NCBI RefSeq assembly: GCF_009834125.1
Contig: NZ_CP047146.1
Coordinates: forward strand, 4,829,501 to 4,893,500
Reading direction: 5' to 3'
From: Streptomyces sp. GS7
GTDB lineage: Bacteria; Actinomycetota; Actinomycetes; Streptomycetales; Streptomycetaceae
Length of the DNA: 64,000 nt
The position numbers and the translations under genes were made by a program. Shown here piece after piece: positions 44,042-52,784 of the stretch; the stretch's first letter is position 1; the number at the start of each line of letters is the position of its first letter. The notes beneath the pieces are model-generated. The model did no database searches. It worked only from the letters and a program-made list of their open reading frames with translations, and was not told the origin of the DNA.

Positions 44042-45572
44042 ACCGTACGACCTCGCGGTGATCGGTGCCGGCTCCGCCGGTCTCGCCGGAGCCGTCACGG
44101 CCGGTGAACTCGGACTGTCCGTCGCCCTGTTGGACACCTCCGCACAGACGGGCGGACAGTTCTACCGCACCCCCGCTCCCGCCCTGGGAGCCGTCCGACC
44201 CGAGGCCCTGCACCATGACTGGTCCGCCTACACGGACCTGCGCCGACGGCTGGCCCGGAGCGATGTCGTCCGTCATCTTCCCGGGCATCACGTGTGGAGC
44301 GTGACGAAGGACGAGGAGGAGGGTGCGGGTGTCGGGGCCGGCGACGGACTGTGGGCGGTACACGCCGTCACCGGCGCCGACGGCGGCGGTGAGCGCCCCG
44401 TGCGCGTACGGGCCCGTGCGGTGCTGTTGGCGACCGGCGCCTGCGAACGTCAACTCCCCTTCCCGGGCTGGACGTTGCCCGGTGTCGTGGGGGCCGGTGG
44501 AGCCCAGGCCATGCTCAAGTCGGGTCTGGTGCTGCCGGGGCGGCAAATCGTCGTGGCGGGCAGTGGCCCTCTGCTGCTCGCGGTGGCCTCCTCGCTGGCA
44601 GCCGCCGGCGCGCAAGTGCCGGCCGTCGTCGAGGCGTCCGGCTATCTGCGCTACGCCCGGCACCCCCGGGCGCTGGCCACCAATCCGCACAAGGCCGCCG
44701 AGGCGCTGCTCCATGGTGCGGCGTTGCTGTGGCACCGGGTGCGGGTGCGGGTGCGCAGCGCGGTCACCGAGGTGCACGGCACGGACCAGGTGGAGGCCGT
44801 CACCGTCACGCGTCTCGATCGCGACTGGCGCCCCGTACCGGGGTCGGGGCGTCGGATCGTCTGCGACGCGCTGGCCGTCGGACACGGCCTGGTCCCTCAG
44901 ATCGAGCTGGCCACGACGCTCGGCTGCGCCACCCGCCCGCTGTCCGACGGCACCCGGGCCCTGACCCTGGACGACCTCCAGGAGACTTCGGTGCGCGGTC
45001 TGTGGGCGGCAGGTGAGACCGGAGGGGTGGGCGGGGCCCAACTGGCCCGGGTGGAAGGGGAACTGGCGGCAGTGGCGGTAGCCGCACGCATCCTCGGACG
45101 TCCCGCCCATGGCGGCCGGGTCCGGGAGCTCGGGCGCCGCCGGGACCGGATGCGCGCCTTCGCCGACGCGATGGCCGCCGTCCACGCGCCTGGCCCCGGG
45201 TGGCCGCGCTGGCTCACCGACGACACCGCCGTGTGCCGCTGCGAGGAGGTCACCGCCGGGCGGGTCCGGGAGGCGATCGAGGACCTCGGAGCGCGGGACG
45301 CACGCACCGTCAAGCTGCTCACCCGAGCCGGTATGGGCTGGTGTCAGGGCCGGATGTGCGGTGCGGCGGTGGCCTGCCTCGCGGCCCGCGGCCAACCCGC
45401 CGAACCTCCGGCCGATCGCCGCCCGTTCGCCACTCCCGTCCCCCTCTCGGCACTCGCCGTCCTCGATGCCCCCGACACACCCTTCGTCACCGAGCCAGAG
45501 GGCTCTGCCGACGCACCCGGGGGCCACACCACGACCGCATCGGGGCCCGACGCCTCCCCCGGCGACGGCTGA
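44022..45572 (+). CDS. FAD/NAD-type large subunit with C-terminal BFD-like (2Fe-2S) domain
   Basis: 516 residues from GTG. It begins with a Rossmann motif (LAVIGAGSAGLAGAVTAGEL) and includes GGQFYRTPAP and a second dinucleotide motif (VVAGSGPLLLAVASSLAAAG). Near residue 410 lies a BFD-type cluster domain with four Cys (CRCEEVTAG ... GMGWCQGRMCG). This is the layout of the HcnB/LhpF/OoxA-type subunit of amino-acid dehydrogenases. The last 50 residues are low-complexity. Its position between the (2Fe-2S) subunit and the deaminase supports the hydroxyproline assignment. Confidence 0.87.
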   Translation: MPLSASEPYDLAVIGAGSAGLAGAVTAGELGLSVALLDTSAQTGGQFYRTPAPALGAVRPEALHHDWSAYTDLRRRLARSDVVRHLPGHHVWSVTKDEEEGAGVGAGDGLWAVHAVTGADGGGERPVRVRARAVLLATGACERQLPFPGWTLPGVVGAGGAQAMLKSGLVLPGRQIVVAGSGPLLLAVASSLAAAGAQVPAVVEASGYLRYARHPRALATNPHKAAEALLHGAALLWHRVRVRVRSAVTEVHGTDQVEAVTVTRLDRDWRPVPGSGRRIVCDALAVGHGLVPQIELATTLGCATRPLSDGTRALTLDDLQETSVRGLWAAGETGGVGGAQLARVEGELAAVAVAARILGRPAHGGRVRELGRRRDRMRAFADAMAAVHAPGPGWPRWLTDDTAVCRCEEVTAGRVREAIEDLGARDARTVKLLTRAGMGWCQGRMCGAAVACLAARGQPAEPPADRRPFATPVPLSALAVLDAPDTPFVTEPEGSADAPGGHTTTASGPDASPGDG

Positions 45573-45609
45573 CCCCGGGCCAAGCCTTTCCCGAGGCACC
45601 ACACCACCC

Positions 45610-45625
45610 AGTGAAATGTCACATT
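45610..45625. promoter_or_regulatory. GntR-type site 3, before the deaminase gene
   Basis: AGTGAAATGTCACATT, core GAAATGTCACA, about 24 bases before the deaminase ATG. It suggests a second, internal promoter in the catabolic operon. Confidence 0.55.
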
Positions 45626-45648
45626 CCATAGAGAGGTGCTTTGTCGAC

Positions 45649-46560
45649 ATGACCGACTCCACCACCTGGCACACCGACCGTCCGTGGCGCGGAATCATGG
45701 TCGCCACCACCCTGCCCCTGCGGGACGACCTCTCCGTCGACCACGACGCCTACGCGGAGCACGTGCGCTGGCTGATCGACAACGGCTGCGACGGAGTCGT
45801 GCCCAACGGCTCGCTCGGCGAGTACCAGACCCTCACCGACGAGGAACGGGCCCGCGTCGTCCGTACCGCCGTCGAGGCCGCGGGCGACGGGGCGAGGGTC
45901 ATGCCCGGCGTCTCCGCCTACGGCAGCGGCGCAGCCAGGCGCTGGGCGGAGCAGGCGGCCGACGAGGGCTGCGGCTCGGTACTGCTCCTGCCCCCGAACG
46001 CCTACCGGGCCGACGAGTCGGGCGTGCGCGCCCACTACGCCGAGGTCGCCCGCGCCGGGATGCCGATCGTCGCCTACAACAACCCCATCGACACCAAGGT
46101 CGACCTCACCCCGGGCACGCTGGCCCACCTCCACCAGGACGGCAGCATCGTCGCCGTGAAGGAGTTCACCGGCGACGTCCGCAGGGCCTACGAGATCGCC
46201 GAACTCGCCCCGGAACTCGATCTGCTGATCGGCGCCGACGACGTCCTGCTGGAACTCGCCCTCGCCGGCGCCGTCGGCTGGATCGCCGGATACCCCAACG
46301 CCTTCCCCACCAGCTGCGCCACGCTGTACCACGCCGCCGTCGCAGGCGACCTGGCCACGGCCCGCCCGCTCTACAAGACCCTGCACCCCTTGCTGCGCTG
46401 GGACTCCAAGACGGAGTTCGTGCAGTCCATCAAGCTGTCCATGGACCTCGTCGGGCGGCGGGGCGGACCCACGCGCCCACCGCGTTCTCCGCTCACCGGG
46501 CAGTCCGAGGCGGCGGTGCGGGCCGCCACCCAGAAGGCCGTCGCCGACGGTCACCGCTGA
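45649..46560 (+). CDS. DapA-family pyrroline-4-hydroxy-2-carboxylate deaminase
   Basis: 303 residues from ATG; GAGAGG lies 12 bases upstream. Class I aldolase-fold motifs are in place: GSLGEYQTLT (carboxylate loop), the proton-relay Tyr in IVAYNNPID, and the Schiff-base Lys in SIVAVKEFTGD. DapA-like proteins include dihydrodipicolinate synthase, but within this neighbourhood the LhpC activity (deaminating the dehydrogenase product to 2-oxoglutarate semialdehyde) is the consistent choice. A long in-frame upstream extension belongs to the preceding gene's other frame and is ignored. Confidence 0.88.
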   Translation: MTDSTTWHTDRPWRGIMVATTLPLRDDLSVDHDAYAEHVRWLIDNGCDGVVPNGSLGEYQTLTDEERARVVRTAVEAAGDGARVMPGVSAYGSGAARRWAEQAADEGCGSVLLLPPNAYRADESGVRAHYAEVARAGMPIVAYNNPIDTKVDLTPGTLAHLHQDGSIVAVKEFTGDVRRAYEIAELAPELDLLIGADDVLLELALAGAVGWIAGYPNAFPTSCATLYHAAVAGDLATARPLYKTLHPLLRWDSKTEFVQSIKLSMDLVGRRGGPTRPPRSPLTGQSEAAVRAATQKAVADGHR

Positions 46561-46611
46561 CCACGTCACCCGCTCATCGACCAGAGCGCCCCGCCCACCG
46601 AAAGGAAGCCC

Positions 46612-47616
46612 GTGCGCACCCGCCATGTCTTCCACGCCGTCGATTCCCACACCGAGGGCATGCCCACCCGCGTGATCACCGGTGGCGTCGGGGTCGTCCC
46701 CGGCACCACCATGGCCGAGCGGCGGACGTACTTCATCGAGCACATGGACCGCCTCCGGACGCTCCTGATGTACGAACCACGCGGTCATGCCGCCATGAGC
46801 GGCGCCATCCTCCAACCGCCCACCCGCCCCGACGCCGACTACGGGGTCCTCTACATCGAGGTCTCCGGGCTCCTCCCGATGTGCGGACACGGCACGATCG
46901 GGGTCGCCACCGTCCTGGTCGAGACGGGCATGGTGCCGGTGACCGAACCGGTCACCACCGTCCGGCTCGACACCCCGGCGGGACTGGTGAGCGTCGACGT
47001 GCAGGTGGCGGACGGCGCCGCCACGTCCGTCACGCTCACCAACGTTCCCGCCTTCTGCGCCGCCCTGGACCGCACGGTCGAGGTCCCCGGCCACGGCACG
47101 GTCACCTACGACCTCGCGTTCGGCGGGAACTTCTACGCATTCGTCGAACTCGACGCGCTGGGGCTGCCGTTCGACCGCGCCCGCAAGGACGACCTACTGG
47201 CCGCCGGACTGGCCATCATGGACGCCGTCAACACCTCTCCGGAGCGGCCCGTACACCCAGAGCGGCCGGAGATCGCCGGAGTCAAGCACGTCTACCTCGC
47301 CGCTCCCGGCTCCGACGCCCACCACTCGCGGCACGCGATGGCCATCCACCCCGGCTGGTTCGACCGCTCCCCGTGCGGCACGGGCACCTCGGCCCGGATG
47401 GCCCAGCTGCACGCGCGCGGCCAACTTCCCCTGAACCGCGACTTCGTCAACGAATCCTTCATCGGCACGCGCTTCACCGGCCGTCTGATCGAGGAGACCA
47501 CGGTCGGCGCACTGCCCGCCGTCGTACCGGCCGTCACCGGACGCGCCTGGATCACCGGCACCGCCCAGTACTTCCTGGACCCGGACGACCCCTTCCCCGG
47601 AGGTTTCCTCCTGTGA
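46612..47616 (+). CDS. 4-hydroxyproline 2-epimerase (proline racemase family)
   Basis: 334 residues, start GTG after GAAAGGAAG. The two catalytic thiols of the family are present: Cys91 in PMCGHGTIGVA and Cys255 in SPCGTGTSARM, so this is an epimerase and not the Thr-containing dehydratase relatives. It also has the N-terminal HAVDSHTEGMPTRV signature. It converts trans-4-hydroxy-L-proline to cis-4-hydroxy-D-proline, the first step of the pathway. Neighbours supply every later step. Proline racemase activity cannot be excluded from sequence alone. Confidence 0.92.
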   Translation: MRTRHVFHAVDSHTEGMPTRVITGGVGVVPGTTMAERRTYFIEHMDRLRTLLMYEPRGHAAMSGAILQPPTRPDADYGVLYIEVSGLLPMCGHGTIGVATVLVETGMVPVTEPVTTVRLDTPAGLVSVDVQVADGAATSVTLTNVPAFCAALDRTVEVPGHGTVTYDLAFGGNFYAFVELDALGLPFDRARKDDLLAAGLAIMDAVNTSPERPVHPERPEIAGVKHVYLAAPGSDAHHSRHAMAIHPGWFDRSPCGTGTSARMAQLHARGQLPLNRDFVNESFIGTRFTGRLIEETTVGALPAVVPAVTGRAWITGTAQYFLDPDDPFPGGFLL

Positions 47617-48995
47617 CCGCCCCCACCTCCCTCATCACCTCGCACAACCCGGCCGACCCCACCGACGTCCTACTCCAGATCCCGGCGCCCGGCGCCTCCG
47701 GGACGGCCGACGCCGTGGGGCGGGCCCGCACCGCCCAGCCCGACTGGCTGCTCGGCGGGGCGGCCGCGCGCTCCGCCGCACTCGGCGCGGTCGCCGCCGC
47801 CATCGACGCCGCCGCGGCCGAGCTGACGGCACTCACCGTCCGCGAGGTGGGCAAACCGCTCACCGAGGCCCGGGCCGAAGTCGCCCGCACGGCCGCGATC
47901 TGGCACTACTACGCCCAGGCCCCGTACGAACCCGTCGGCGCTGTCCACGAGACCGCCGCCGGCCCTGGCCTGCTTCTCACCCGTCGCCGTCCGCACGGCG
48001 TGGCTGGACTGATCACGCCCTGGAACTTCCCGTTCGCCATCCCCAGTTGGAAGGCCGCCCCGGCGCTCGCGGCCGGCAACGCGGTCGTCCTCAAGCCCGC
48101 ACCCGAGGCCACCGCCTGTGCGCGGCGACTGGCCGAGATCGTTCAACAGGCCCTACCCGGCGGGGTGTTCACCCTCCTGCCCGGCGGAGCCACCGAAGGT
48201 CAGGCGCTCGTGTCCACCGCCGACGTCGTCTCGTTCACCGGCTCGACCGCCGTGGGCCGGGACGTCGCCCGCGCCGCCACGGAACGGGGTGTCCCGGTCC
48301 AGGCCGAGATGGGCGGTCTCAACGCGGCGATCGTCCTCCCCGACGCAGACATCGAACGGGCCGCGGCACACCTCGCCGCCGCCATCGCCGGGTACGCGGG
48401 GCAGAAGTGCACCGCCACCAGCCGCGTCATCGCGGTCGGCGCGGCCCTCGCCCCCCTGCGCGAGGCGCTCACCGCGGCGCTGCGAGCCGTACCCGTCGGT
48501 GATCCGGCCGACGCGGCGACCGTGTGCGGGCCGCTGATCAGCGAAGCGGCCCGCGACCAGGTCGGCGACGCCTGGCAGGGCCTGAGCCCGGCGGCCGGCG
48601 GAACAGTGCCCGACGGGGCCGGCTGGTACGCGGCCCCGACGCTGCTCGAAAAGGTCCCACCGGGACACCGCCTGCTGCGTGAAGAGATTTTCGGTCCCCT
48701 CGCCGTCCTGCTGCCCGCCGACGACCTCGCCCACGCCGTACAGCTCACCAACTCCGTGCCGTACGGCCTGGTCACGTCGGTCCACACCGCCGATCTGGAC
48801 GCGGCACTGTGCGGCCTCGACCGGCTCGACACCGGAATGATCCGGATCAACGCACCGTCCACCGGTGTCGACTTCCACCTGCCGTTCGGCGGCACCAAGG
48901 CATCCAGCCATGGGCCGCGTGAACAAGGCCATGCGGCGCTGGACTTCTACACCTCCACCCGGACCTACACCCTGTCACCCTCGCAGGCAACGTGA
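47613..48995 (+). CDS. Aldehyde dehydrogenase, probably 2-oxoglutarate semialdehyde dehydrogenase
   Basis: 460 residues; its GTG start overlaps the epimerase stop by four bases. ALDH features are [32 protein letters not shown], the general-base Glu in [13 protein letters not shown], the catalytic Cys in [10 protein letters not shown], and [11 protein letters not shown]. In this pathway the enzyme oxidises 2-oxoglutarate semialdehyde to 2-oxoglutarate, feeding the TCA cycle. The coenzyme preference cannot be judged. The stop codon overlaps the GntR-type site 4. Confidence 0.88.
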   Translation: MTAPTSLITSHNPADPTDVLLQIPAPGASGTADAVGRARTAQPDWLLGGAAARSAALGAVAAAIDAAAAELTALTVREVGKPLTEARAEVARTAAIWHYYAQAPYEPVGAVHETAAGPGLLLTRRRPHGVAGLITPWNFPFAIPSWKAAPALAAGNAVVLKPAPEATACARRLAEIVQQALPGGVFTLLPGGATEGQALVSTADVVSFTGSTAVGRDVARAATERGVPVQAEMGGLNAAIVLPDADIERAAAHLAAAIAGYAGQKCTATSRVIAVGAALAPLREALTAALRAVPVGDPADAATVCGPLISEAARDQVGDAWQGLSPAAGGTVPDGAGWYAAPTLLEKVPPGHRLLREEIFGPLAVLLPADDLAHAVQLTNSVPYGLVTSVHTADLDAALCGLDRLDTGMIRINAPSTGVDFHLPFGGTKASSHGPREQGHAALDFYTSTRTYTLSPSQAT

Positions 48996-49005
48996 CATTG
49001 TACGG
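48990..49005. promoter_or_regulatory. GntR-type site 4, before the regulator gene
   Basis: ACGTGACATTGTACGG; complement core ACAATGTCACG. It overlaps the stop codon of the aldehyde dehydrogenase and lies about 35 bases before the GntR start, as expected for autoregulation. Confidence 0.55.
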
Positions 49006-49039
49006 TGGTCCACACCAGACCGAAGGGACCACGAGCGCC

Positions 49040-49762
49040 ATGGGGCACCTGAAGCACCGCGATCTCAACGCCGGCCGGGAGCGGCTGCGCGATCAGGTGA
49101 GCAACGCCCTGCGGGCCGCCCTGATCTCCGGTGAACTGCGTCCGGGCACGGTGTACTCGGCACCGGTCCTCGCCGAGGACTTCGGGATCTCCGCCACCCC
49201 CGTGCGCGAGGCGATGCTCGACCTGGCCCGCGAGGGCCTGGTCGAGCCCGTCCGCAACAGGGGCTTCAGGGTCACCGAGGTCAACGAGCGCGACCTCGAC
49301 CAGTACACCGAGATCCGCGCACTCATCGAGATCCCCACGGTCGGCCAGGTCGCACGCACCGCCACCCGCGAGGAACTGGAGGCGCTGCGCCCGGTTGCCG
49401 AAGAGATCGTGCGGGCCGCCCGCGATCACGACCTCATCGGCTATCTGGAGGCCGACCGGCAGTTCCACCTCTCGCTCCTGGCGCTCTCCGGCAACGACCG
49501 CCTCGTCGAGACCGTCGGCGACCTGCGCAAGCGTTCCCGACTGTACGGGCTCACCGCCCTCGACAACCGCGGCGAACTGATCCCCTCGGCCGAGGAGCAC
49601 CTGGAGCTCCTCGACCTGATGCTCGCGGGCGACGCGAAGAAGGCCGAGCGGTGCATGGCCAAGCACCTGGGCCACGTCCGCTCCCTGTGGGCCGGCGGCG
49701 GCAGCTCCTCCCCGGCCGAAACCCAGGGCGCGACGCGGCGTTCCGGGAAGCGTTCGTCCTGA
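49040..49762 (+). CDS. GntR-family (FCD/FadR-type) regulator of the hydroxyproline genes
   Basis: 240 residues from ATG at 49040; a GTG 48 bases upstream would place translation inside the operator. The winged HTH is clear (LRPGTVYSAPVLAEDFGISA, then TPVREAMLDLAREGLVEP). The C-terminal FCD all-helical ligand domain follows (YLEADRQFHLSLLALSGNDR, and the late EEHLELLDLMLAGDAKKAER with metal- or ligand-binding His). Five related sites in front of the surrounding operons, including its own gene, point to this protein as their regulator; Hyp or a pathway intermediate is the likely inducer. Confidence 0.92.
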   Translation: MGHLKHRDLNAGRERLRDQVSNALRAALISGELRPGTVYSAPVLAEDFGISATPVREAMLDLAREGLVEPVRNRGFRVTEVNERDLDQYTEIRALIEIPTVGQVARTATREELEALRPVAEEIVRAARDHDLIGYLEADRQFHLSLLALSGNDRLVETVGDLRKRSRLYGLTALDNRGELIPSAEEHLELLDLMLAGDAKKAERCMAKHLGHVRSLWAGGGSSSPAETQGATRRSGKRSS

Positions 49763-49866
49763 GGCGTTGAGGCACTGAGGCGGCGGAGGGCCTTCCATAA
49801 CACCGCGCTATGCCCAAACAAGGGCTCCCCGGAAGCAGCCGGCTGAGGCACGCTGACCTGTGGCAC

Positions 49867-49882
49867 ATATGCAATGTCACAC
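49867..49882. promoter_or_regulatory. GntR-type site 5, before the peptidase/protease genes
   Basis: ATATGCAATGTCACAC, core GCAATGTCACA, the best match to the consensus. It lies about 60 bases before the S33 peptidase start and ties that two-gene unit to the hydroxyproline regulon. Confidence 0.55.
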
Positions 49883-49943
49883 CTCACCAGCGCGTCCGTA
49901 TCCGCCACCCCTCCTTCACCGTGCCTCGCCGTGAAAGGGCACC

Positions 49944-51209
49944 ATGAACCCCGCTTACGCCACCACCGATCACATCTTCACCGTCCCGCTGGACTACTCC
50001 CTCCCGGACGGCCCGACCCTCCAGGTGTTCGCACGTGAGGTCGTCGACCCGGCTCGTACCCAGGACCAACTGCCCTGGCTCCTCTACCTGCAGGGCGGAC
50101 CCGGCGGCAAGGCACCTCGCCCCTCGGCCGGATCGCCGGGATGGCTGCCCCAGGCGCTGAAGACCCACCGGGTGCTCCTCCTCGACCAGCGCGGTACCGG
50201 CCGCTCCACTCCGGTCACCGCCAAAACGGCCTCCCGGTTCGCCTCTCCGTCCGAACTGGCCGCTCACCTGGCCCACTTCCGCGCCGACGCGATCGTGGCC
50301 GACGCGGAGCTGATCCGCAGGCAACTGTGCGGCGAGGAACCCTGGGAGACACTCGGCCAGAGCTACGGCGGCTTCATCACCCTCACCTACCTCTCCCGGG
50401 CCCCCCACGGCCTGCGGGCCTGCTACGTCACCGGCGGCCTGCCCGGACTCACCGCGACCGCCGACGACGTCTACGCCCGCACCTACCCCCGCGTACGGGC
50501 CCGGGTCCTCGACTTCTACGCCCGCTACCCCGACGACGCCGCTCGCCTCCGCAAGATCGCCGATCTCCTCGCGTCCGACGACATCCGGCTGCCCGGCGGC
50601 GACCGCCTCACCATCCGCCGTCTACGCACCCTCGGCCTCGTCCTCGGGATGGGTGACGGCTTCGAACGCCTCCACTGGCTGCTCGACGAATCCCGGGGCC
50701 CGGACGGCGAGTTGACCGACACCTTCCTCCACCAGGTCGAGTCCCTGACCGGCTTCACCGACAACCCGCTGTTCGCCGTCATGCAGGAGACGCTGTACGG
50801 GCAGGGGGCCGGCCCGACCGACTGGGCCGCCACCCGGTCACTGACCGGCCTCCCCGAGTTCGCCGAGGACGCCGACCCCCTCCTCCTCACCGGAGAAATG
50901 ATCTACCCCTGGATGTTCCGTGAGATCAAGGGCCTGCGCCCCTTCGCGGGCGCCGCGGACCTCCTCGCCCGGCGCACCGACTGGCCCCCGCTCTACGATC
51001 CCCGACGCCTCGCCTCCAACCAGGTCCCCCTGGCCGCGGTCGTCTATCACGACGACATGTACGTCGACGCAGGACTCTCCCTGCGCACGGCACATGACGT
51101 CGGCGCCACCCGCACCTGGGTCACCAACGAATGGGAGCACGACGGCGTCACCGTCTCCAACGGCCGTGTGCTTGCCCGCCTGATGGACCTGGCCGCCGGA
51201 CGCGCGTAG
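49944..51209 (+). CDS. Alpha/beta hydrolase, prolyl aminopeptidase-like (S33)
   Basis: 421 residues, no signal peptide, so cytoplasmic. Motifs: oxyanion-hole loop LYLQGGPGGKAPR, LLLDQRGTGRS, nucleophile Ser140 in LGQSYGGFITL, a late acidic residue in YHDDMYVD, and the catalytic His in WEHDGV. This set is characteristic of the proline iminopeptidase/prolyl aminopeptidase group, which removes N-terminal Pro (often also Hyp) from peptides. It sits behind site 5 and 47 bases before the M6 protease gene, fitting intracellular processing of imported Pro/Hyp peptides. Confidence 0.87.
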   Translation: MNPAYATTDHIFTVPLDYSLPDGPTLQVFAREVVDPARTQDQLPWLLYLQGGPGGKAPRPSAGSPGWLPQALKTHRVLLLDQRGTGRSTPVTAKTASRFASPSELAAHLAHFRADAIVADAELIRRQLCGEEPWETLGQSYGGFITLTYLSRAPHGLRACYVTGGLPGLTATADDVYARTYPRVRARVLDFYARYPDDAARLRKIADLLASDDIRLPGGDRLTIRRLRTLGLVLGMGDGFERLHWLLDESRGPDGELTDTFLHQVESLTGFTDNPLFAVMQETLYGQGAGPTDWAATRSLTGLPEFAEDADPLLLTGEMIYPWMFREIKGLRPFAGAADLLARRTDWPPLYDPRRLASNQVPLAAVVYHDDMYVDAGLSLRTAHDVGATRTWVTNEWEHDGVTVSNGRVLARLMDLAAGRA

Positions 51210-51256
51210 TCCTCTCGCCTCGCGCCGCCCCTCCTCCCTCCCACGACAGGAGTGAC

Positions 51257-52453
51257 ATGTCCCCCCGCCCCACACGTCTGCGCGCCCTCACCGCGGCACT
51301 CGCCCTCACGTCCTGCCTCGCCACCCCCGCATCGGCGAACGGGGCCACGCCACCGCCGCCCCCTCGTCCTTCGTCCCCCGCCGCCGACTGCGCACTGCCT
51401 GGCAGGACCGGATGGACCGACGAAGGCCACGACACGGACCACACCCGGTTCCAGCGCGCCACCGGAACCAGGCGCGTCCTGATGCTGTTCGTGGACTTCC
51501 CCGACGCCAAGGCCACCGGCTCGACACGGCAGTACGCGGCTCAACTCGCCCCCGCCGCCGACTGGATGCGCACGGCCAGCTACGGGCGCACGCGCCTCGC
51601 CCTCACCGCACTGCACCGCTGGGTCCGCATGCCGGCGACTTCGGACTCGTACGGATTCCGGCGCGGCCTCACCTTCGAGGCCCACGAGAAGTACGTACGC
51701 GACGCGATCACCGCCGCCGACCCGTACGCGGACTTCTCCCGCTACGACATGGTCTACGTCGTCCCCACCAGGGCGGCCTCCGCGATCTCCTTCTCCCCCA
51801 CCTACCTCTACGACCCCACCACGCCCGGGGTGACCGCCGACGGCACCCGCATCAAGTGGGCCGTGACCTTCGGCCAGGACCTGTGGCACTGGGGCCCCAA
51901 GGTCGCCGACCACGAGACCGGCCACACCTTCGGCCTGCCCGACCTGTACTCCTTCACAGGCGCCACCCACCAGTACGTCGGCGGCTGGGACGTCATGGGC
52001 AACATCGCCGGCCCCGCACCCCAGTACCTGGGCTGGCACTCCTGGAAGCTCGGCTGGACCCGTGACGCCCAGGTCGCGTGCTTGGCCGCACCCGGCCGAC
52101 GCACCGTGCGCCTGACCCCGGTGGAACGACGCGCCGGCACCAAGATCGCCGTACTGCGCACCGGTGCGACGACGGCATACGTCGCGGAGTCCCGCAGGGC
52201 CGAGGGCCACGACACCGACTCGTGCTCGCGCGGCGTCCTCATCTACAAGGTCAACTCCGCCACCCGGACCGGCGAGGGACCGGTCCGGGTCATGAACGGC
52301 CACCCGTCCGCGAAGCCGCAAGCCGGCTGCACCGCCCTCGACCTGGCGGCGTACACACCCGGCCAACACTTCACGGACCCGGACGACGGCGTCCGCATCG
52401 ACGTGCTCGCGGGCGATGCGGCGGGGGATGTGGTGAGACTCAGCAGGTCGTGA
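51257..52453 (+). CDS. Secreted M6-family zinc metalloprotease
   Basis: 398 residues from ATG with a GGAG RBS. A signal peptide occupies about residues 1-28 (ALTAALALTSCLATPASANG). The zinc site HETGHTFGLPD is at His219/Glu220/His223, followed by GGWDVMG, which matches the M6 (immune inhibitor A-like) metzincin-type domain. It probably digests extracellular proteins to peptides. It is cotranscribed with the S33 peptidase and is the intact paralogue of the pseudogene at 35387. Cys residues late in the chain could form disulfides. Confidence 0.9.
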   Translation: MSPRPTRLRALTAALALTSCLATPASANGATPPPPPRPSSPAADCALPGRTGWTDEGHDTDHTRFQRATGTRRVLMLFVDFPDAKATGSTRQYAAQLAPAADWMRTASYGRTRLALTALHRWVRMPATSDSYGFRRGLTFEAHEKYVRDAITAADPYADFSRYDMVYVVPTRAASAISFSPTYLYDPTTPGVTADGTRIKWAVTFGQDLWHWGPKVADHETGHTFGLPDLYSFTGATHQYVGGWDVMGNIAGPAPQYLGWHSWKLGWTRDAQVACLAAPGRRTVRLTPVERRAGTKIAVLRTGATTAYVAESRRAEGHDTDSCSRGVLIYKVNSATRTGEGPVRVMNGHPSAKPQAGCTALDLAAYTPGQHFTDPDDGVRIDVLAGDAAGDVVRLSRS

Positions 52454-52485
52454 GTCCCTCGGGAGCAACGAGCGGGCGGTGACTG

Positions 52486-52647
52486 CTCGTTCGCCGTCTC
52501 ACGCCGCAACCAGCCCTTCCGTGGCTCCCACCAGGTATGGATGCCGACGAGGTGCATCACCGCAGGTACGAGATCGGAGCGGACCACCACCGCGTCCACC
52601 GACAGTGCGGCAGCCAGGGAGAATCCCAAGAGCTTGACGACGGTCAT
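52486..52647 (-). pseudogene. Relic of an MMPL-type transporter C-terminus
   Basis: About 54 codons match the final membrane helix and tail of MMPL transporters (KLLGFSLAAALSVDAVVVRS, LVPAVMHLVGIHTWWEPR). Intact proteins are over 700 residues, and nothing else of the gene is visible. It fills most of the gap between the M6 and epoxide hydrolase genes. Confidence 0.7.
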
Positions 52648-52744
52648 GTCGCAACAGGCCTCACTGCCCTTGCTTCAGCCGTAGAGCGTCGTGTGCCTTG
52701 GGCTTGGGGCCAGCTGCCGCAGGGGAAACCACGTGGCCTCGGCG

Positions 52745-52782
52745 GACCCTGCGGGCCCGTCGGCGGACGAGCCCGCAGGGTC
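52745..52782. terminator. Bidirectional hairpin terminator
   Basis: Perfect 12-base arms GACCCTGCGGGC and GCCCGCAGGGTC around a 14-base loop, three bases beyond the epoxide hydrolase stop. It can also stop transcription coming from the M6 protease side. Confidence 0.78.
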
Positions 52783-52784
52783 GT

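Noticed and set aside
44736..44757. Short GTGCGG tandem repeat
   Set aside because: It encodes VRVRVR within the dehydrogenase large subunit and is ordinary coding sequence.
45636..48995. Plus-strand frame of 1119 codons across the deaminase, epimerase and aldehyde dehydrogenase genes
   Set aside because: Only its last part is real (aldehyde dehydrogenase from 47613); the rest is another frame of two well-supported genes and is Arg/Pro-rich nonsense.
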